Below, one piece after another: positions 54,476 to 64,000 of a stretch of 64,000 nucleotides of DNA. Below the pieces are notes generated by a model, which worked only from the letters and a program-made list of their open reading frames with translations, did not search any database and was not told where the DNA came from. The first letter of the stretch is position 1; every line of letters begins with the position of its first letter. The stretch lies in the NCBI RefSeq assembly GCF_003569805.1, contig NZ_KZ984054.1, forward strand, positions 229,856 to 293,855. Reading direction: 5' to 3'. The position numbers and the translations under genes are program-made. The stretch is from Microbacterium halotolerans (lineage in GTDB: Bacteria > Actinomycetota > Actinomycetes > Actinomycetales > Microbacteriaceae).

Positions 54476-56011
54476 ATGGTCACGTTCGTCGACGAGGTGA
54501 CGCTGCACCTGCAGGCAGGGCGAGGCGGCAACGGCTGCGTCTCCGTGAAGCGCGAGAAGTTCAAGCCGCTCGGCGGGCCGGACGGCGCGAACGGCGGTGA
54601 CGGCGGTGACATCATTCTGGTCGCCGACCCGCAGACCACAACGCTGCTGAACTACCACCACTCGCCGCACCGGAAGTCCGTCAAGGGCGGCGAAGGCGCA
54701 GGTGACATGCGCTCGGGATACCAGGGTGAGGACCTCGAGCTCCCGGTTCCGATCGGCACGGTGGTGAAGGATCCCTCCGGTGAGGTGCTCGTCGACATGG
54801 TGCACCCCGGCATGCGGTTCATCGCCGCCCCCGGTGGACGCGGCGGCCTCGGCAATGCTGCGCTGTCGTCCCCCAAGCGCAAGGCTCCCGGCTTCGCTCT
54901 GCTCGGCACGCCGGGCTGGACGGGCGACGTCGTCCTCGAACTGAAGACGGTTGCCGACGTGGCGCTGGTGGGGTTCCCCTCTGCCGGGAAGTCGAGTCTG
55001 ATCGCGGCGGCCTCGGCCGCGCGTCCGAAGATCGCGGAGTACCCTTTCACGACGCTGCAGCCCAACCTCGGCGTCGTGCAGGCCGGTGACATGCGGTACA
55101 CGGTCGCCGACGTGCCCGGCCTGATCGAGGGCGCGAGCGAGGGGCGAGGTCTCGGTCTCGAGTTCCTCCGGCACGTCGAGCGCTGCACGGCGCTCGTGCA
55201 CGTGCTCGACTGCGCCACACTCGATCCGGGGCGCGACCCGATCACGGACCTCGAGACGATCAGGGCCGAGCTCTCCTCCTACGATGTGCCAGAGGGGCAG
55301 ACGCCTCTGCTGGACCGGCCGCAGGTCGTTGTGCTGAACAAGGTCGACGTGCCGGAGGCGCGCGAGCTCGCGGAGTTCGTGCGCGGCGACATCGAGGCGC
55401 TCGGTTACCGGGTCTTCGAGGTATCGGCTGTGGCGCACAGCGGTCTGCGCGAGCTCACGTTCGCGCTCGGCCAGCTGATCGAAGAGCATCGCGCGGCCGC
55501 CCCGGTCGAGGAGACGCCGGAGCGCATCGTCATCCGACCGAAGGGCTCGGAGCGCGACTTCGAGATCCGGGTCGAGGGCGGAACGTACGGCAAGGTGTAC
55601 CGCATCCTCGGCGACAAGCCGCTGCGCTGGATGCAGCAGACCGACTTCCAGAACGAAGAGGCCGTCGGCTTCCTCGGCGACAGGCTCGAGAAGCTCGGCA
55701 TCGAGAACGAGCTCTACCGCCTCGGTGCCGTGCCCGGGTCGACCGTCACCATCGGCACCGGCGACGACAGCGTCGTGTTCGACTGGGAGCCGACGATCTC
55801 GTCGGCGGCGGAGCTGACGCCCTCGCCGCGCGGAACCGACATGCGCTTCAGCGGCGTCGAGGGGCGCCGAACGACGAACGAGCGCCGCGAGGAGTACCAC
55901 CGCCTCATGGATGCGCGTTCCGTCGAACGCGATGACGAGGAGCAGCGGCGACTGTCGAGCCGCGGCGAATGGGAGTCGGGGGACGCGCGCGCGAGCGAGG
56001 AGGACGAGTGA
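54476..56011 (+). CDS. obgE: GTPase Obg/CgtA
   Basis: A 511-aa ribosome-assembly GTPase. Residues 1-158 form the glycine-rich Obg domain ([15 protein letters not shown]); the G domain has G1 [10 protein letters not shown]3 DVPGLIEGA and G4 NKVD; an OCT domain follows (residues about 340-420) and an acidic/charged tail ends the protein. It associates with the 50S subunit and responds to ppGpp in other bacteria. Its stop overlaps the proB start (GTGA, 56008-56011). Confidence 0.98.
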   Translation: MVTFVDEVTLHLQAGRGGNGCVSVKREKFKPLGGPDGANGGDGGDIILVADPQTTTLLNYHHSPHRKSVKGGEGAGDMRSGYQGEDLELPVPIGTVVKDPSGEVLVDMVHPGMRFIAAPGGRGGLGNAALSSPKRKAPGFALLGTPGWTGDVVLELKTVADVALVGFPSAGKSSLIAAASAARPKIAEYPFTTLQPNLGVVQAGDMRYTVADVPGLIEGASEGRGLGLEFLRHVERCTALVHVLDCATLDPGRDPITDLETIRAELSSYDVPEGQTPLLDRPQVVVLNKVDVPEARELAEFVRGDIEALGYRVFEVSAVAHSGLRELTFALGQLIEEHRAAAPVEETPERIVIRPKGSERDFEIRVEGGTYGKVYRILGDKPLRWMQQTDFQNEEAVGFLGDRLEKLGIENELYRLGAVPGSTVTIGTGDDSVVFDWEPTISSAAELTPSPRGTDMRFSGVEGRRTTNERREEYHRLMDARSVERDDEEQRRLSSRGEWESGDARASEEDE

Positions 56012-56835
56012 GCGCTCGCACCCGTGCCGACCTGGTCGGTGCGAAGCGCATCGTCATCAAGGTCGGCTCATCGTCGATCAGCGGAGAGGCCAAGCGGCGC
56101 ATTCCGATGATCGTCGCGGCGCTGGTCGATGCATACGAGCGCGGAACCGAGGTGCTGCTGGTCTCATCCGGCGCGATCGCCACCGGCATGCCGTTCCTCG
56201 ATCTCGACTCGCGGCCGACCGACCTCGCCACGCAGCAGGCAGCGGCGGCCGTCGGACAGAACGTGCTCGTGTACCGCTACCAGGATGCACTTCGTCCGTT
56301 CGATATCGTCGCCGCGCAGGTGCTGCTCACCTCACGCGACTTCGAGGATGCGACGGCCCGCAGCAACGCCCGTCGTGCGATCGACCGGCTGCTCGGGCTG
56401 CGGGTGCTGCCCATCGTCAACGAGAACGACACGGTAGCGACCCACGAGATCCGGTTCGGCGACAACGATCGTCTCGCGGCTCTGGTCGCACGGATGGTCG
56501 GGGCCGACGCACTCGTGCTGCTCAGTGACATCGACTCGCTCTACACGAAGCCGCCTGCGGAACCGGGTGCGGAGCGGCTCGAGACCGTGGCCTTCGGTCA
56601 GGATCTCGCCGGACTGGAGTTCGGTGCGACGGTGGTCAACAGCGTGGGCACCGGGGGAGCGGCGACCAAGGCCTCCGCTGCGCTGCACGCCGCGGCCGCC
56701 GGTATCGGCGTGCTCGTGACAGGCGCCGATCTGGCATGGTCGGCCCTTCGCGGAGAGCAGGTCGGCACATGGTTCGAGCCGGCCGACCTCGAGCGAGTCG
56801 CGACCACCGGCGCGCTCGATACACTGGCCGAATAG
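56008..56835 (+). CDS. proB: Glutamate 5-kinase
   Basis: A 275-aa amino-acid-kinase-fold enzyme for the first step of proline synthesis. [11 protein letters not shown] binds ATP phosphate, [17 protein letters not shown] contains the substrate Asp, and [16 protein letters not shown] the later ATP loop. It lacks the C-terminal PUA domain of the E. coli enzyme. GTG 56008 has GAGGAGGA upstream and overlaps obgE. An earlier start at 55969 lies within obgE and is not needed. Confidence 0.97.
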   Translation: MSARTRADLVGAKRIVIKVGSSSISGEAKRRIPMIVAALVDAYERGTEVLLVSSGAIATGMPFLDLDSRPTDLATQQAAAAVGQNVLVYRYQDALRPFDIVAAQVLLTSRDFEDATARSNARRAIDRLLGLRVLPIVNENDTVATHEIRFGDNDRLAALVARMVGADALVLLSDIDSLYTKPPAEPGAERLETVAFGQDLAGLEFGATVVNSVGTGGAATKASAALHAAAAGIGVLVTGADLAWSALRGEQVGTWFEPADLERVATTGALDTLAE

Positions 56836-56863
56836 CGCGAGACGACGAGACGAGGCGACGCAG

Positions 56864-58156
56864 GTGAGCACAGCGGTGACAGGCACCATCGAGCAGGCGA
56901 CCGGGCAGGGCGAGACCCCGCAGGAACGACTCGCCGCGGCCAAGGACGCTTCGCGTGAGGCTGCACGGCTCACCAGCGACGGCAAGACGCGAGTCCTGCA
57001 CGCGATCGCGGACGCGCTCATCGCCGCCGAAGCCCGCATCGTCGATGCCAATGCCGACGATCTCTCCCGAGGCGAGCGCGAGGGGCTCAGCACCGCGCTG
57101 CTTGACCGTCTGCGTCTCGACACGGGGCGCATCGCGGGGCTGGCGGCATCTCTGCGCGAGATCGCGGCGCTTCCGGATCCTGTCGGACAGGTGCTGCGCG
57201 GGCACAGACTGCCCAACGGCGTGCAGGTCGAGCAGGTGCGAGTGCCATTCGGCGTGGTCGGCGCGATCTATGAGGCGCGCCCGAACGTGACCGTCGACAT
57301 CGCCGCCCTCGCTCTGCGCTCGGGGAACGCCGCGGTGCTCTACGGCGGCAGCGCTGCCAGAAGCACGAACGCCGTGCTCCTGCAGGAGATGCGATCCGCC
57401 CTCGCCGACGGCGGCATCGCTGAGGACGTGATCCAGAGCGTCGACGACTTCGGTCGCGACGGAACGGCCGCACTGATGAACGGCCGCGGGTTCGTGGACG
57501 TGCTCATCCCGCGCGGCAGCGCGCGCCTCATCTGGACTGTCGTGACGGAGTCGACCGTTCCCGTGATCGAGACAGGCTCCGGGGTGGTGCACGTCGTGCT
57601 CGATGAGTCTGCGCCCGATGACTGGGCGCGCGACATCGTGGTGAACGCGAAGGTCCAGCGCCCGAGCGTCTGCAACGCGGCCGAGACGGTGCTCGTGCAC
57701 CGCGGCGCCGCAGAGCGGCTGGTCGGGCCGATCGTCGCGGCACTGCAGGCGAGCGGCGTCACGGTGCACGGCGATGACCGCGTGAGCTCACTCGCCGACG
57801 GCGTGGTTCCCGCAACGGAGGAGGACTGGGCGACCGAGTACCTCAGCCTCGATGTGACGATGGGCGTGGTCGACTCGCTCGACGACGCGATCGAGCACAT
57901 CCGGAGCTACTCGACCGGTCACACCGAGTCGATCGTGACGACCGACACGTGCCGCGCAGACCGATTCCTCGCGGAAGTCGATTCGGCCGTCGTGATGGTG
58001 AACGCATCGACGCGGTTCACCGACGGAGGCGAGTTCGGGTTCGGCGCCGAAGTGGGCGTGTCGACACAGAAGCTGCACGCGCGGGGCCCCATGGGGCTGA
58101 GCGAGCTCACGAGCACCAAATGGCTCGTGCGCGGCTCCGGCCAGGTCCGCGAGTAG
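56864..58156 (+). CDS. proA: Glutamate-5-semialdehyde dehydrogenase (gamma-glutamyl phosphate reductase)
   Basis: A 430-aa aldehyde-dehydrogenase-fold enzyme, second step of proline synthesis. The catalytic Cys is about 270 in RPSVCNAAETVLVH, with PFGVVGAIYEARPNVT and GSAALI-type cofactor segments and the C-terminal GEFGFGAEVGVSTQKLHARGP typical of ProA. GTG 56864. It follows proB by 28 bp, so obgE-proB-proA can be a single transcript. Confidence 0.97.
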   Translation: MSTAVTGTIEQATGQGETPQERLAAAKDASREAARLTSDGKTRVLHAIADALIAAEARIVDANADDLSRGEREGLSTALLDRLRLDTGRIAGLAASLREIAALPDPVGQVLRGHRLPNGVQVEQVRVPFGVVGAIYEARPNVTVDIAALALRSGNAAVLYGGSAARSTNAVLLQEMRSALADGGIAEDVIQSVDDFGRDGTAALMNGRGFVDVLIPRGSARLIWTVVTESTVPVIETGSGVVHVVLDESAPDDWARDIVVNAKVQRPSVCNAAETVLVHRGAAERLVGPIVAALQASGVTVHGDDRVSSLADGVVPATEEDWATEYLSLDVTMGVVDSLDDAIEHIRSYSTGHTESIVTTDTCRADRFLAEVDSAVVMVNASTRFTDGGEFGFGAEVGVSTQKLHARGPMGLSELTSTKWLVRGSGQVRE

Positions 58157-58242
58157 CACCCGCGTCGCGACGCTCCGGGCTCTCGGCCGAGGATAAGGTC
58201 GGGGCGCGATAAACTGGACGAAAAGTACTGAACGGAGTCAGG

Positions 58243-58452
58243 ATGACCTTCATCTCCGCGCTTGTGACGGCTGCTGAGGAGCAGCACGGGAACATCGCGC
58301 TCGAGACCCTGCCGTACGGCATCATCGCCGCTGCGGTGTTCGCCCTGCTCGGGCTCGTGACGTTCTCATACCGCAACGTCGCCAACCGCCACGCCGACAA
58401 GGTCGAGCGTGCGCACGAGCCGTCGTCGCACGAGGCGGGGCACGGCCACTAG
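58243..58452 (+). CDS. Small membrane protein between proA and nadD
   Basis: A 69-aa protein with one hydrophobic helix (about residues 26-43) and a His-rich tail ending SSHEAGHGH. GGAGTCAGG lies just before ATG 58243, and a -10-like TAAACT lies about 35 bp upstream, so it may start its own transcript with nadD. No function is known; the His-rich end could bind metal, which is speculation. Confidence 0.75.
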   Translation: MTFISALVTAAEEQHGNIALETLPYGIIAAAVFALLGLVTFSYRNVANRHADKVERAHEPSSHEAGHGH

Positions 58453-58461
58453 GCCAATTTC

Positions 58462-59064
58462 GTGACTGAGCAGACTCGCGCACCGCGGATCGGGGTGATG
58501 GGCGGCACCTTCGACCCGATCCATCACGGTCACCTCGTCGCCGCCAGCGAGGCGGCTGAGTCGTTCGCGCTCGATGAGGTGATCTTCGTTCCCACGGGCC
58601 AGCCGTCACACAAGCCCGCGGTGTCCCCGGCGGAGTCGCGGTACGAGATGACGATCATCGCAACGGCGTCGAACCCTCGCTTCACTGTGAGTCGCGTCGA
58701 CATCGACCGCAGGACCGCGACCTACACGGTGGACACCCTTCGCGATCTGCGCAGGGAGCGTCCGGAGGCGGAGCTGTTCTTCATCACGGGCGCCGACGCG
58801 ATCGAGCAGATCATGGGATGGCGCGACGCCGACGAATTGTGGGAACTCGCCCATTTCGTCGCCGTCACCAGGCCGGGGCACGCACTCGACATCGAACGGC
58901 TCCCCACCACCGACGTGAGCCTGCTGGAGATTCCCGCGCTCGCGATCTCGTCGACGGACTGCCGTGACCGCGTCGAGCGCGGGTATCCCGTGTGGTATCT
59001 CGTACCCGACGGCGTCGTGCAGTACATCGCGAAGCATCATCTGTATCGGAGCAAGGCAGCATGA
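58462..59064 (+). CDS. nadD: Nicotinate-nucleotide adenylyltransferase
   Basis: A 200-aa NadD making deamido-NAD. The nucleotidyltransferase motif [12 protein letters not shown] is at residues 14-25, [14 protein letters not shown] in the middle and the [10 protein letters not shown] (SxTxxR) loop near the C-terminus. GTG 58462 is used with a weak ribosome binding site. The stop overlaps the next start (ATGA, 59061-59064). Confidence 0.96.
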   Translation: MTEQTRAPRIGVMGGTFDPIHHGHLVAASEAAESFALDEVIFVPTGQPSHKPAVSPAESRYEMTIIATASNPRFTVSRVDIDRRTATYTVDTLRDLRRERPEAELFFITGADAIEQIMGWRDADELWELAHFVAVTRPGHALDIERLPTTDVSLLEIPALAISSTDCRDRVERGYPVWYLVPDGVVQYIAKHHLYRSKAA

Positions 59065-60254
59065 GCACCCCAGAACAGCCGCTGACCAGGCGTCAGCTGA
59101 AGGAGTTGCGTCGCACCGGCCAACTGCCGACCGTCGACGAGGACCAGACGGACGACACTGCGGCGCCGCAGGAGGAACAGGCAGATCCGGTGGCTGGCGA
59201 CGAGCACGCGTTCGACGCGGACGCCTCGGCGGATGCGGGCGAGGGCGTTCCAGCCGCCGAAGCCGAGCCCGAGCCGGAAGAGGAGCCGAAGCCTCTGACG
59301 CGCAGAGAGATGCGGATGCATCGACTGCGCACGAGCCAGATCGACGTGGTCGAGTCGGAGCACGCCGTCGACGCCGCACCTGCCGTCGCCGATCGTGAGG
59401 CAGATGCTGAAGGCACGTCGGATGCCGAGCACGTCGCATCGCCGACGGTACCCGTTGCCGACAGCGAAGCAGCGACGGCGGAACCCCTTGTGGCCGAGAC
59501 CGCGGCCGAGGATGCCGACGAGGCGAAGCTGCCCGTCGGCTTCGAAGACTCACAGCACGAGAACCCGGCAACAGGCTCACAGGACGCTGCGGACGACGAA
59601 CGGCCCCAGGTGGGAGCGAGCTTCGGCGCCGCGGTGTTCCGTCAGGCTGAGGAGCGTCAGCGTGCCGAGCGCGAGCAGGCGGAGCGTGAGGCGGTCGAGC
59701 GCCGAGAGGCGAAGGAACGCGAGGACGCGCACGCAGGCGAAACCGAGACCGCCCCGGATGATGAGGCGACTCAGGCTCCGAACGAGACAGCGGCATCCGG
59801 AAGCGACACGAGCGAGCTCGCTGCGGAGGCGTTCCAGCGCTCTCTCGAGTCGAGCGGTTCGACATCAGGCAACGCCTCCGCCCTCATCCTGAAGGACATG
59901 CCGGGCACGGCTGCGCTGAATGCGCCGATCACCGCCACGGGTGAACTGATCCTGACCAGTTCGCATTCTCTGCCGGAGGGAATCGGCACCCACGGTGCGG
60001 CGAAGGGCACCACCGACGGCAGGGACGTCGACGACGTTCTGATCGATGGTGAGATACCGCAGCACTCGTCGCCGACGCCGATCTCGGCGTCGAGCGCGGT
60101 GAGCACCTCGAAATCACCGGGTGAGGTCATCCGGCCGCCCGCGCCGGAGAAGAATCATGGGCTGATGCTCACCCTGGGCATCACAGCCGGTGTCCTCGGC
60201 GTTGCCCTGATCGGCGTGGTCGTGTACGTCTTCGCGACCGGCGCACTCAACTGA
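59061..60254 (+). CDS. Acidic low-complexity protein with C-terminal membrane anchor
   Basis: A 397-aa protein. Residues 1-90 contain a repeated [13 protein letters not shown] / [13 protein letters not shown] motif separated by acidic stretches; the middle is Glu/Ala-rich and disordered, with a charged coiled-coil-like segment (about residues 190-230). A single hydrophobic helix near residues 370-392 ([20 protein letters not shown]) anchors it, with the bulk likely cytoplasmic. It sits between nadD and rsfS with an ATGA overlap. I do not recognise a functional family. Confidence 0.8.
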   Translation: MSTPEQPLTRRQLKELRRTGQLPTVDEDQTDDTAAPQEEQADPVAGDEHAFDADASADAGEGVPAAEAEPEPEEEPKPLTRREMRMHRLRTSQIDVVESEHAVDAAPAVADREADAEGTSDAEHVASPTVPVADSEAATAEPLVAETAAEDADEAKLPVGFEDSQHENPATGSQDAADDERPQVGASFGAAVFRQAEERQRAEREQAEREAVERREAKEREDAHAGETETAPDDEATQAPNETAASGSDTSELAAEAFQRSLESSGSTSGNASALILKDMPGTAALNAPITATGELILTSSHSLPEGIGTHGAAKGTTDGRDVDDVLIDGEIPQHSSPTPISASSAVSTSKSPGEVIRPPAPEKNHGLMLTLGITAGVLGVALIGVVVYVFATGALN

Positions 60255-60305
60255 CCATGACGGCTCCAGCCGCCCTGTACGAACAACGACTGGGAGATCC
60301 TATAG

Positions 60306-60707
60306 ATGCCCTCCGCTGAATCGCTCGACATGCTGCAGGTCGCGGCCGCAGCAGCCGACGCCAAGGGAGGCACCGACCTCGTCGCCCTCGACGTGTCTGC
60401 GCCGATGCCGTTGGTCGACGTGTTCCTGATCGTCACGGGCCGCAACGAGCGCAACGTCGCGGCGATCGCCGACGAGGTCGAGGACCGGATGATCGAGGCG
60501 GGCCACAAGCGCCTGCGACGCGAGGGTCGGCAGTCCTCGCGCTGGGTGCTCGTCGACTTCGGCGACGTGGTCGCGCACGTCTTCCACGAGGAGGAGCGGT
60601 CCTACTATGCGCTCGAGCGGCTCTGGAAGGACTGCCCGTCGATTCCCATCGAACTGCCGGAACAGCCCGGTGCGGCAGCGGAAGCAGGCGGCGCGCCCGG
60701 GGCGTGA
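60306..60707 (+). CDS. rsfS: Ribosomal silencing factor RsfS
   Basis: A 133-aa RsfS/Iojap protein that binds L14 and blocks subunit joining during starvation. Conserved segments: GTDLVALDVSAPMPLVDVFLIVTGRNERNVAAIADEVED and WVLVDFGDVVAHVFHEEERSYYALERLWKD. A proline/alanine-rich tail of about 20 residues is extra. GGGAGATCC precedes ATG 60306. nadD-(59061 ORF)-rsfS-tRNA-Ala is the expected neighbourhood. Confidence 0.96.
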   Translation: MPSAESLDMLQVAAAAADAKGGTDLVALDVSAPMPLVDVFLIVTGRNERNVAAIADEVEDRMIEAGHKRLRREGRQSSRWVLVDFGDVVAHVFHEEERSYYALERLWKDCPSIPIELPEQPGAAAEAGGAPGA

Positions 60708-60778
60708 TGTGATTTCGCTTCCCCCAAATCGGTGATGTAAACTCATTGAGTTGCCCCGGAGAACCGGGGAAGCGATAT

Positions 60779-60851
60779 GGGCCCATGGCGCAGCTGGTAG
60801 CGCACCTGCATGGCATGCAGGGGGTCGCGGGTTCGAGTCCCGCTGGGTCCA
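60779..60851 (+). tRNA. tRNA-Ala (GGC)
   Basis: Acceptor GGGCCCA with TGGGTCC, D-arm GCGCAGCTGGTAGCGC, anticodon stem CCTGC/GCAGG around ATGGCAT (anticodon GGC), T-loop TTCGAGT. Discriminator A. A TAAACT -10-like box lies about 40 bp upstream. It is a potential integration site for mobile elements. Confidence 0.97.
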
Positions 60852-60862
60852 CGTAAGTTGAG

Positions 60863-60908
60863 AAAGTCGAAACCTGCCCCGTCTGATGACGGGGCAGGTT
60901 TCGACTTT
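60863..60908. terminator. Long perfect hairpin after tRNA-Ala
   Basis: 21-bp exact stem (60863-60883 with 60888-60908) and 4-nt TGAT loop. Both flanks have short T runs on the appropriate strand, so it can end tRNA-Ala and the convergent LuxR-type gene. Confidence 0.85.
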
Positions 60909-61039
60909 GTGCGGGCGTTGCCGGTCCGTGCTTGCTGGCGGAGAACCAGATGAGGAGCGCGCCGGCGATCGTGACGACGAGGACGCAGGCGGACGCGGTG
61001 GCGTGTGCGACCGTGGCTGGTGGGTCGAGACATGTGACG

Positions 61040-63625
61040 TCATGGCGGATCAACGGCCGTCCACGGGTGTTGCGGCGCTGGGCGGGGGTCAGGTTCGGGC
61101 AGGAGACCCAACCTGTGGGCGTGCAGCAGCGCGGTGGCCCGGTCATGCACGCCGAGCTTGGTGTAGACGGCGGCAGCCTGCTTCTTCACGGTGTTGAGCG
61201 AAACCAGCAGGGCGGTGGCGACATCGGCGAGAGTCTCGTGCTTGGCCATCTGGTACAGCACGGTCGCTTCGCGTTGGGTGAGGACGATGAGGTGCCCGCG
61301 GTCGGGGTAGACGGAGCGGCAGGCGTCGATACGGCCCAGTTCGGCGCTGGTGAGGGGGTTGCCGATCAGATCGAGCAGACGGTGCCTGACGCCGTGCGGC
61401 AGCATCGCATACGGTATGAGCGTGCCGACATCGTCGGCGATGGTATGACCGCGGGAGAACGTCTCGGTGGCGTGGCCCTCATCGCCCATAGCCAGGGCAG
61501 CCGCTGCTTTGATCATGAACAGGTCCGCGCGGTCGCGCAGCATGGTGTTCTGATCCCACACTGCTCGAGAGGAGATGCGGCGTGCGGTGGGGTAGTTCCC
61601 AGCGATCAGCGCGAGTCGGGCACGCTGCACGTCCAGGGCGCTGTACCGGGCTCCGGTAGTAGCATCGCGCAAGTGGCGTTCTGCCCGGTTGAGTTCGCCG
61701 AGGGCCAGGAACAGGTCGGCGATGCTCCGGTCGACGGAAAGCTGCGCACGGCCCTGTGGCGGGATCAGCCCGTCACGCAGCGCGACGAGGTGATTGACCT
61801 CGGTCAGCGCGGTGACAGGGTCGCCGAACAGCAGGGCGTGCTGGGTGCGCATCCACGCGAACACATCCCATTCCTCGCTCCCGTCGGCTCCGTCTCCAGC
61901 CATGTCCAGCTCGTCGCTCGCGTGCGGGTCGAGCCGGTCGAGCCGGAGCATCGCGTTCGTGATGTGGGCGGAGCAGGTGACGGTGTGGTGGAGCCACTGG
62001 CCGCGTGTGTCGATGGCGGCCTGCACTGCGAGATGATCGGCGGCGTCGCGGGTGTGACCAGCGATCGCGCTCATGAGCGCCTGCTGTCCTGCAGCGGCGG
62101 AGACGATGAACCCGGCACCGCCAGCACGGGCGGTGCCGACGGCACGGGCGAACAGCTGCAGGGCGCGGCTGCCGTCCAGCCCCGCGTAGGCTGAGAGCCC
62201 CCATTGCAGGTCGAACCAGGCCCGGGTCGCTGCGCTCGAAGTGGCGCCACTGCCGCAGACGAGGGCCTCATGCTGGGCGCCGAGGTGCTGCGCCCTGGCA
62301 ACCGCCCCGATGGCGCGGGCAGCGATAATCTGCGAGGACACGTCAAGCACTCCCGCATCCGTCCTCGCGGTCGCGTGCTGCACCCATCCGGCCGCCGCAT
62401 AACCCCGCACCACAGGAGTCTCGGCCTCGTCGTCGGGCGATGCAGGCAGCCGCGCCGCGACCGAACTCGCCAGGGCGAGCCCGGGATAGGCATCCACGAC
62501 GCCAGCGGGAAGGTCCCGGTAGCCGGCAGCGACGGCGGGAGCGTCGGTGACGGTCAGCCACAGGCCGTCGGCGTTCCACACCGTCGCCAGCAGATCCCAA
62601 TCCTGACCGGCACGGGCGTGGTGGATGACCCGGCCGATCTCGGTGCCGTTCGCGGTCTCCGACAGGAAGCGGGCAGTGACCTTGTGCGCGTGCACCGCCT
62701 CAGCCGGATGAGCGCTGGTGAACGTATCCACCAGCACCGTGCGGATGAGACTCGGGAAGCCCCATACTCTGCCGGCACCGTCGCCAGGACGCGGATCTAT
62801 CAGCCCGAGCTTCTCGAGGCGCTCGGTCTGTGCCAGAGGCAGACGACCGCCCTTGTCGTCGGTGTCGGCCAGCAACCGCATCACCAGTCCCTCAGGAACC
62901 TGCTGAGGCACAGCCAGAGCCATGGCAGCATGCAACGTCTGCCGATCGGTGATCTGGGACAGGATCTCCTCACGGACCAGCCTGGCTGCTGCAGCCAGGC
63001 CGTGCGGATCATCCGCGGGATGCCTGCCGTCGAGTGCATGACGAGTGACTCCCAGCTGGCCGCCGATCTCGGCATACAGCAGGTCAGCGTGTTCGTCGGA
63101 AAGATCGTGTCCCCAGGAGGCGGCGAACTCCGTCAGCTCGTGCGGTGCCGCATTCAGATCACGGCTGGTCAGAACCGTGGTTTCCAGCTCGCAGAACCGG
63201 GCGATGGGCCCGATCTGATGCGCTTGCCTGGCACACAGGAGCAGATTGAAACCGCTGTCGTGGAGGAGTCGATCGCGCAGCAGATCCAGGATCTCCTCGG
63301 CGAAGAGGTGGGCTTCGTCGAGGACCAGGATGGTGCACGCCCCGTCGGAGGGAGCTGAGTCTCGTTCGGCGGCTTGGGCCGTGAGACTGCCGGCGACATC
63401 GACATCGTCGCCGGCATCGAGCCACAGGACATGATCGCCCGCTTGTTCGCGGTGCAGCGCCCACTGGATGGCCAGTGTGGTTTTCCCGGTTCCTTGCAGA
63501 CCGCGCAGGATGCTCACCGGCGCCAGAGCATCGAGGCGCTGGAGCAGGCGGGGGCGCTCGACGAGCTGACCGCCGGGAAGCCTCGGGATCGAGCCTCTCT
63601 GTTCAGACGATGGTGAGACATGCAT
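61040..63625 (-). CDS. Second large ATP-binding LuxR-family regulator
   Basis: An 861-aa protein with an N-terminal ATPase (Walker A LQGTGKTTLA, about residues 43-52; Walker B CTILVLDEAHLF), a long helical middle, and a C-terminal LuxR HTH (LTQREATVLYQMAKHETLAD to VSLNTVKKQAAAVYTKLGV). It differs from the regulator at 29061 in having the RNase- and NACHT-like core closer to MalT. ATG 63625 has AAGGAGGA upstream. Its codon choice looks less GC3-biased than the backbone, and it lies beyond tRNA-Ala, so horizontal acquisition is possible. The regulon is unknown. Confidence 0.88.
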   Translation of the reverse strand: MHVSPSSEQRGSIPRLPGGQLVERPRLLQRLDALAPVSILRGLQGTGKTTLAIQWALHREQAGDHVLWLDAGDDVDVAGSLTAQAAERDSAPSDGACTILVLDEAHLFAEEILDLLRDRLLHDSGFNLLLCARQAHQIGPIARFCELETTVLTSRDLNAAPHELTEFAASWGHDLSDEHADLLYAEIGGQLGVTRHALDGRHPADDPHGLAAAARLVREEILSQITDRQTLHAAMALAVPQQVPEGLVMRLLADTDDKGGRLPLAQTERLEKLGLIDPRPGDGAGRVWGFPSLIRTVLVDTFTSAHPAEAVHAHKVTARFLSETANGTEIGRVIHHARAGQDWDLLATVWNADGLWLTVTDAPAVAAGYRDLPAGVVDAYPGLALASSVAARLPASPDDEAETPVVRGYAAAGWVQHATARTDAGVLDVSSQIIAARAIGAVARAQHLGAQHEALVCGSGATSSAATRAWFDLQWGLSAYAGLDGSRALQLFARAVGTARAGGAGFIVSAAAGQQALMSAIAGHTRDAADHLAVQAAIDTRGQWLHHTVTCSAHITNAMLRLDRLDPHASDELDMAGDGADGSEEWDVFAWMRTQHALLFGDPVTALTEVNHLVALRDGLIPPQGRAQLSVDRSIADLFLALGELNRAERHLRDATTGARYSALDVQRARLALIAGNYPTARRISSRAVWDQNTMLRDRADLFMIKAAAALAMGDEGHATETFSRGHTIADDVGTLIPYAMLPHGVRHRLLDLIGNPLTSAELGRIDACRSVYPDRGHLIVLTQREATVLYQMAKHETLADVATALLVSLNTVKKQAAAVYTKLGVHDRATALLHAHRLGLLPEPDPRPAPQHPWTAVDPP

Positions 63626-63951
63626 CGTGTCCTCCTTCGGCGCACCATAAGAGTGCCCCAACGCCAAGCGCTTCTCCAGGTGCGGCAACAGGACACTGAA
63701 ATGCGCGATGTTACTGTTCGCCGCGATCAGCGAACCCGACTCGCGCGCCTATACGGCCGCGAGATCACCGAGGAGAGCGCCATATCCAGGCACTCATCCC
63801 TCGTCGGACGCAGCTCTGTTGCCCTGTTCGCCATGCTCCGCGATGGCACGCGCTGTCAGCCGCCAGCTGCTCATTCACAACCGCTCGCGGTTCGACCGAC
63901 CCCCATAGGGGCACTACGCGGGTCGCCCCGTGGAACTGCGTCGTCGAAGAC
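63626..63951. other. Upstream region of the LuxR-family gene, no gene seen
   Basis: About 325 bp without a convincing reading frame. Short frames present have no ribosome binding site or codon bias. It must contain the minus-strand promoter of the LuxR-type gene, but I cannot point to clear boxes. Confidence 0.5.
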
Positions 63952-63999
63952 AGCGCCGGGTCTTTGCGGAAAGCACTCTCTCCGCAAAGACCCGGCGCT
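63952..63999. terminator. Perfect 19-bp hairpin at the window edge
   Basis: Arms 63952-63970 and 63981-63999 are exact complements with a 10-nt loop. It probably terminates a gene entering from beyond the window, but no T-tract can be judged at the edge. Confidence 0.7.
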
Positions 64000-64000
64000 C

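Noticed and set aside
60743..61033. Frame containing the TRTRDPLHAMQVRYQLRHG-type peptide
   Set aside because: This is the well-known spurious translation of a tRNA gene (tRNA-Ala antisense).
60909..61039. Hydrophobic stretch ACVLVVTIAGALLIWFSASK on the minus strand
   Set aside because: It looks like a membrane helix, but there is no start codon with a ribosome binding site and the frame runs into the tRNA-Ala terminator.
63708..63908. 66-codon plus-strand frame
   Set aside because: Weak codon bias, no ribosome binding site, and low-complexity composition.

Overview
The window is 64 kb of high-GC DNA from an actinobacterium, most likely a Microbacteriaceae member close to Microbacterium. 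The evidence is the GC-rich third codon positions, many GTG/TTG starts, paired clpP1-clpP2, a SufS/SufU pair, a translational ileS T-box, DUF4233 beside folC, and an actinobacterial-type ferrochelatase. From memory, much of the order (ssb paralogue, ettA, glbO, pepN, rpiB, Fpg/Nei glycosylase, tig, clpP1, clpP2, clpX, valS, folC, DUF4233, ndk, rne, rplU, rpmA, obgE, proB, proA, nadD, rsfS) parallels the Rv2478c to Rv2420c block of Mycobacterium tuberculosis. Most of the window is therefore conserved chromosomal backbone with lineage-specific insertions. No prophage, insertion sequence, CRISPR array or rRNA is visible.

Region 1 (1-7.3 kb) holds a truncated gene, a TetR regulator, a small membrane protein, and a minus-strand run of six genes joined by five 4-nt start/stop overlaps: a BchC-like MDR dehydrogenase, a PTPS/QueD-like protein, a GT4 glycosyltransferase, a SAM methyltransferase-like protein, a UPF0104/LPG-synthase-like membrane protein, and a RibD/DHFR-fold reductase. 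A CDP-alcohol phosphatidyltransferase diverges from its head. This is the best candidate for an uncharacterised pathway. Region 2 (7.3-16 kb) has tRNA-His, orn, tRNA-Arg, msrA, an ssb paralogue, a lipoprotein, ettA followed by an 82-bp tandem repeat, and a glycine betaine/proline ABC operon.

Region 3 (16-32.4 kb) is metabolic and stress-related: thioesterases, sufS-sufU, glbO-pepN, ferrochelatase, rpiB, a DNA glycosylase, an amidohydrolase, dps with a DtxR/IdeR-like box, a gamma-carbonic-anhydrase-like protein, tRNA-Gly, a very large LuxR-type ATPase regulator coupled to a 60-aa ORF, and tRNA-Pro. Region 4 (32.5-44 kb) is the proteostasis block (tig, a uracil-type permease, clpP1P2, clpX), then valS, a DUF559 nuclease-fold gene sitting between two copies of a complex hairpin element, and gpsA.

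Region 5 (44-60.9 kb) is translation, folate, ribosome and RNA metabolism: T-box-ileS-folC-DUF4233, ndk, VKOR, rne, rplU-rpmA, obgE-proB-proA, nadD, rsfS and tRNA-Ala. After tRNA-Ala and a long hairpin comes a second large LuxR-type ATPase regulator (61.0-63.6 kb), possibly accessory DNA. The window ends in another perfect hairpin. Overlapping start/stop codons are used repeatedly to couple neighbours (ileS-folC-DUF4233, obgE-proB, sufS-sufU, pepN-glbO, nadD-59061 ORF).
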